This document shows positions 63,251 through 64,000 of a stretch of DNA of 64,000 nt, one piece after another. Each line of letters opens with the position of its first letter. Within the stretch, counting starts at the first letter, position 1. A program made the position numbers and the translations under genes. The notes beneath the pieces were generated by a model, which saw only the letters and a list, made by a program, of their open reading frames with translations, searched no databases and had not been told where the DNA came from. This stretch comes from Vagococcus salmoninarum (GTDB taxonomy: Bacteria > Bacillota > Bacilli > Lactobacillales > Vagococcaceae): NCBI RefSeq assembly GCF_003987495.1, contig NZ_NGJU01000005.1, positions 1 through 64,000 on the forward strand, read 5' to 3'.

Positions 63251-63388
63251 TCATTTTTTCTCCTTTAAAAATAAAATAGTTTAATAAGTTCCTCTCATAG
63301 CTTACTCTTTTGTCTTTAAACGGGTCAACCACTCTTTATGCTTTTTCATGAATATTTAATCAGACCACCTTGCTATTTTAATATTCAA

Positions 63389-63436
63389 AAAAAAAACGAG
63401 TAAGATAACAAACATTCTGTTATATTACTCGTTTTT
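63389..63436 (-). terminator. Terminator of the PfkB kinase gene
   Basis: Minus-strand AACGAGTAA-ATAACA with TGTTAT-TTACTCGTT form a long stem with one mismatch, followed by TTTTTTTTT. Directly downstream of the stop at 63436. Confidence 0.85.
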
Positions 63437-64000
63437 CATCTCACAATATCAATGAATTGATTTTCTATGAACAATTCAACTTGTTTTCTCGTCACAATTG
63501 GACTGTCACCTAAGGTCGTATGGGATAGCACAGCACTGACTGTTGCTAATTCAACCATAGCTGCTTCTTGCCAGTCTTCTAGAACAGCCGTAATAATACC
63601 AGCTGCAAAGGCATCACCAGTCCCCACTCGATCAAAGACGTAGACTGGGTACTCAGGTGAATAATAGAGACCTTTCCCTGAGGCGACAAAACCAGTTAAG
63701 TAACGTTGATTCTCCCGGTTTGAGCGATTCGTTCCGACAAAATAAGCAACTTGATACTCTTTAATAAAGTTGGCAGAGAGGCTTTGAAAGTCGGCGCCTT
63801 CCACCCCTAAAAGTTCTCTAAGGTCCCGTTCCCCACCGATCACAATATCGGCAAAAGGGAGAATTTTCTCGTATTGCTCTCGGACCCAAGCAAGCTCGTT
63901 CGTTGTATTCAGACTTGGTCGGTAATTAAAATCAAAACAAACTTGTTTATTTTGCGCTTTCGCAAGCTTCGCCAAAGTGAAAGCCGCTTGCCGGGTCTCT
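63436..64000 (-). CDS. kdgK: PfkB-family sugar kinase, KdgK-like, cut by the window edge
   Basis: C-terminal part of a ribokinase-fold kinase; the open frame continues to position 64000, so the N-terminus lies outside. CFDFNYRPSL is the signature of 2-keto-3-deoxygluconate kinases, and the catalytic motif DRVGTGDAFAAGIITAV with its Asp is intact. KdgK phosphorylates 2-dehydro-3-deoxygluconate in hexuronate breakdown. About 188 residues are visible of roughly 320-340 expected. Exact substrate is inferred from the motif. Confidence 0.85.
   Translation of the reverse strand, partial: ETRQAAFTLAKLAKAQNKQVCFDFNYRPSLNTTNELAWVREQYEKILPFADIVIGGERDLRELLGVEGADFQSLSANFIKEYQVAYFVGTNRSNRENQRYLTGFVASGKGLYYSPEYPVYVFDRVGTGDAFAAGIITAVLEDWQEAAMVELATVSAVLSHTTLGDSPIVTRKQVELFIENQFIDIVR

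Overview
The window is AT-rich, low-GC Firmicutes DNA. It is dominated by an apparently complete flagellar and chemotaxis cluster from about 8.0 to 48 kb. Around it are genes typical of Lactobacillales: a murA-rho-rpmE2 block, cellobiose PTS with GH1 phospho-glucosidases, BrnQ, RpiR regulators and a split ThrE exporter. Flagella are rare in Lactobacillales, so a motile enterococcal relative is suggested. Vagococcus fits the low GC best by eye; a motile Enterococcus or Carnobacterium cannot be excluded from sequence alone. I see no phage genes, insertion sequences, tRNA or rRNA genes, or CRISPR arrays.

Layout. (1) 0-8 kb is housekeeping and accessory: an unrecognised 461-aa protein, a 61-aa protein, the two-gene ThrE exporter with an RpiR regulator, a divergent short-form 6-phosphogluconate dehydrogenase, a large membrane protein with a degenerate J-domain, and a GNAT acetyltransferase. 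(2) 8.0-12.7 kb (minus) is the filament operon: flagellin, flaG, fliD, a fliT-like gene, fliS, and a membrane-anchored C39-like peptidase that appears co-transcribed. (3) 12.9-13.4 kb holds one divergent unknown membrane protein. (4) 13.5-16.7 kb (minus) is flgM-flgN-flgK-flgL. (5) 17.0-46.1 kb (minus) is a run of about 33 genes, from flgB through the basal body, export gate, fliA, rod proteins, an FtsE-like ATPase, a chemoreceptor and the che genes to fliM-fliY, closed by a strong hairpin at about 16.98-17.03 kb. (6) motA-motB lie divergently at 46.5-48.05 kb. A small gene with a LexA-like box in its promoter follows. (7) 48.6-51.6 kb (minus) is murA-rho-rpmE2. (8) 51.9-58.0 kb is beta-glucoside use: two GH1 enzymes, a PTS EIIC, a ROK kinase and an RpiR regulator. 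(9) 58.0-64.0 kb holds a lipoprotein, a small unknown, a two-domain VOC dioxygenase, brnQ, an APC permease and a PfkB kinase cut by the window edge.

How the genes work together. The long operon makes the hook-basal body, export apparatus, FliA (sigma-28) and the signalling proteins. FlgM should hold FliA until hook completion. Sites matching the sigma-28 (Bacillus SigD) consensus lie upstream of flagellin, flgM, motA and, more weakly, the chemoreceptor, so filament, junction, stator and receptor genes look like the late class. Chemotaxis is of the Bacillus type: CheC, CheD, FliY with a phosphatase-like domain, and two CheW.

Points most worth a second look are: a cheB whose family-consistent start is an ATT codon behind a well-placed ribosome binding site; a promoter with a SOS-box-like palindrome in its spacer driving an unrecognised 104-aa acidic protein after motAB; a C39-like peptidase at the end of the filament operon; an FtsE-like ATPase without FtsX in a flagellar operon that has no flhF or flhG; and a possible 26-codon leader peptide before flgB.
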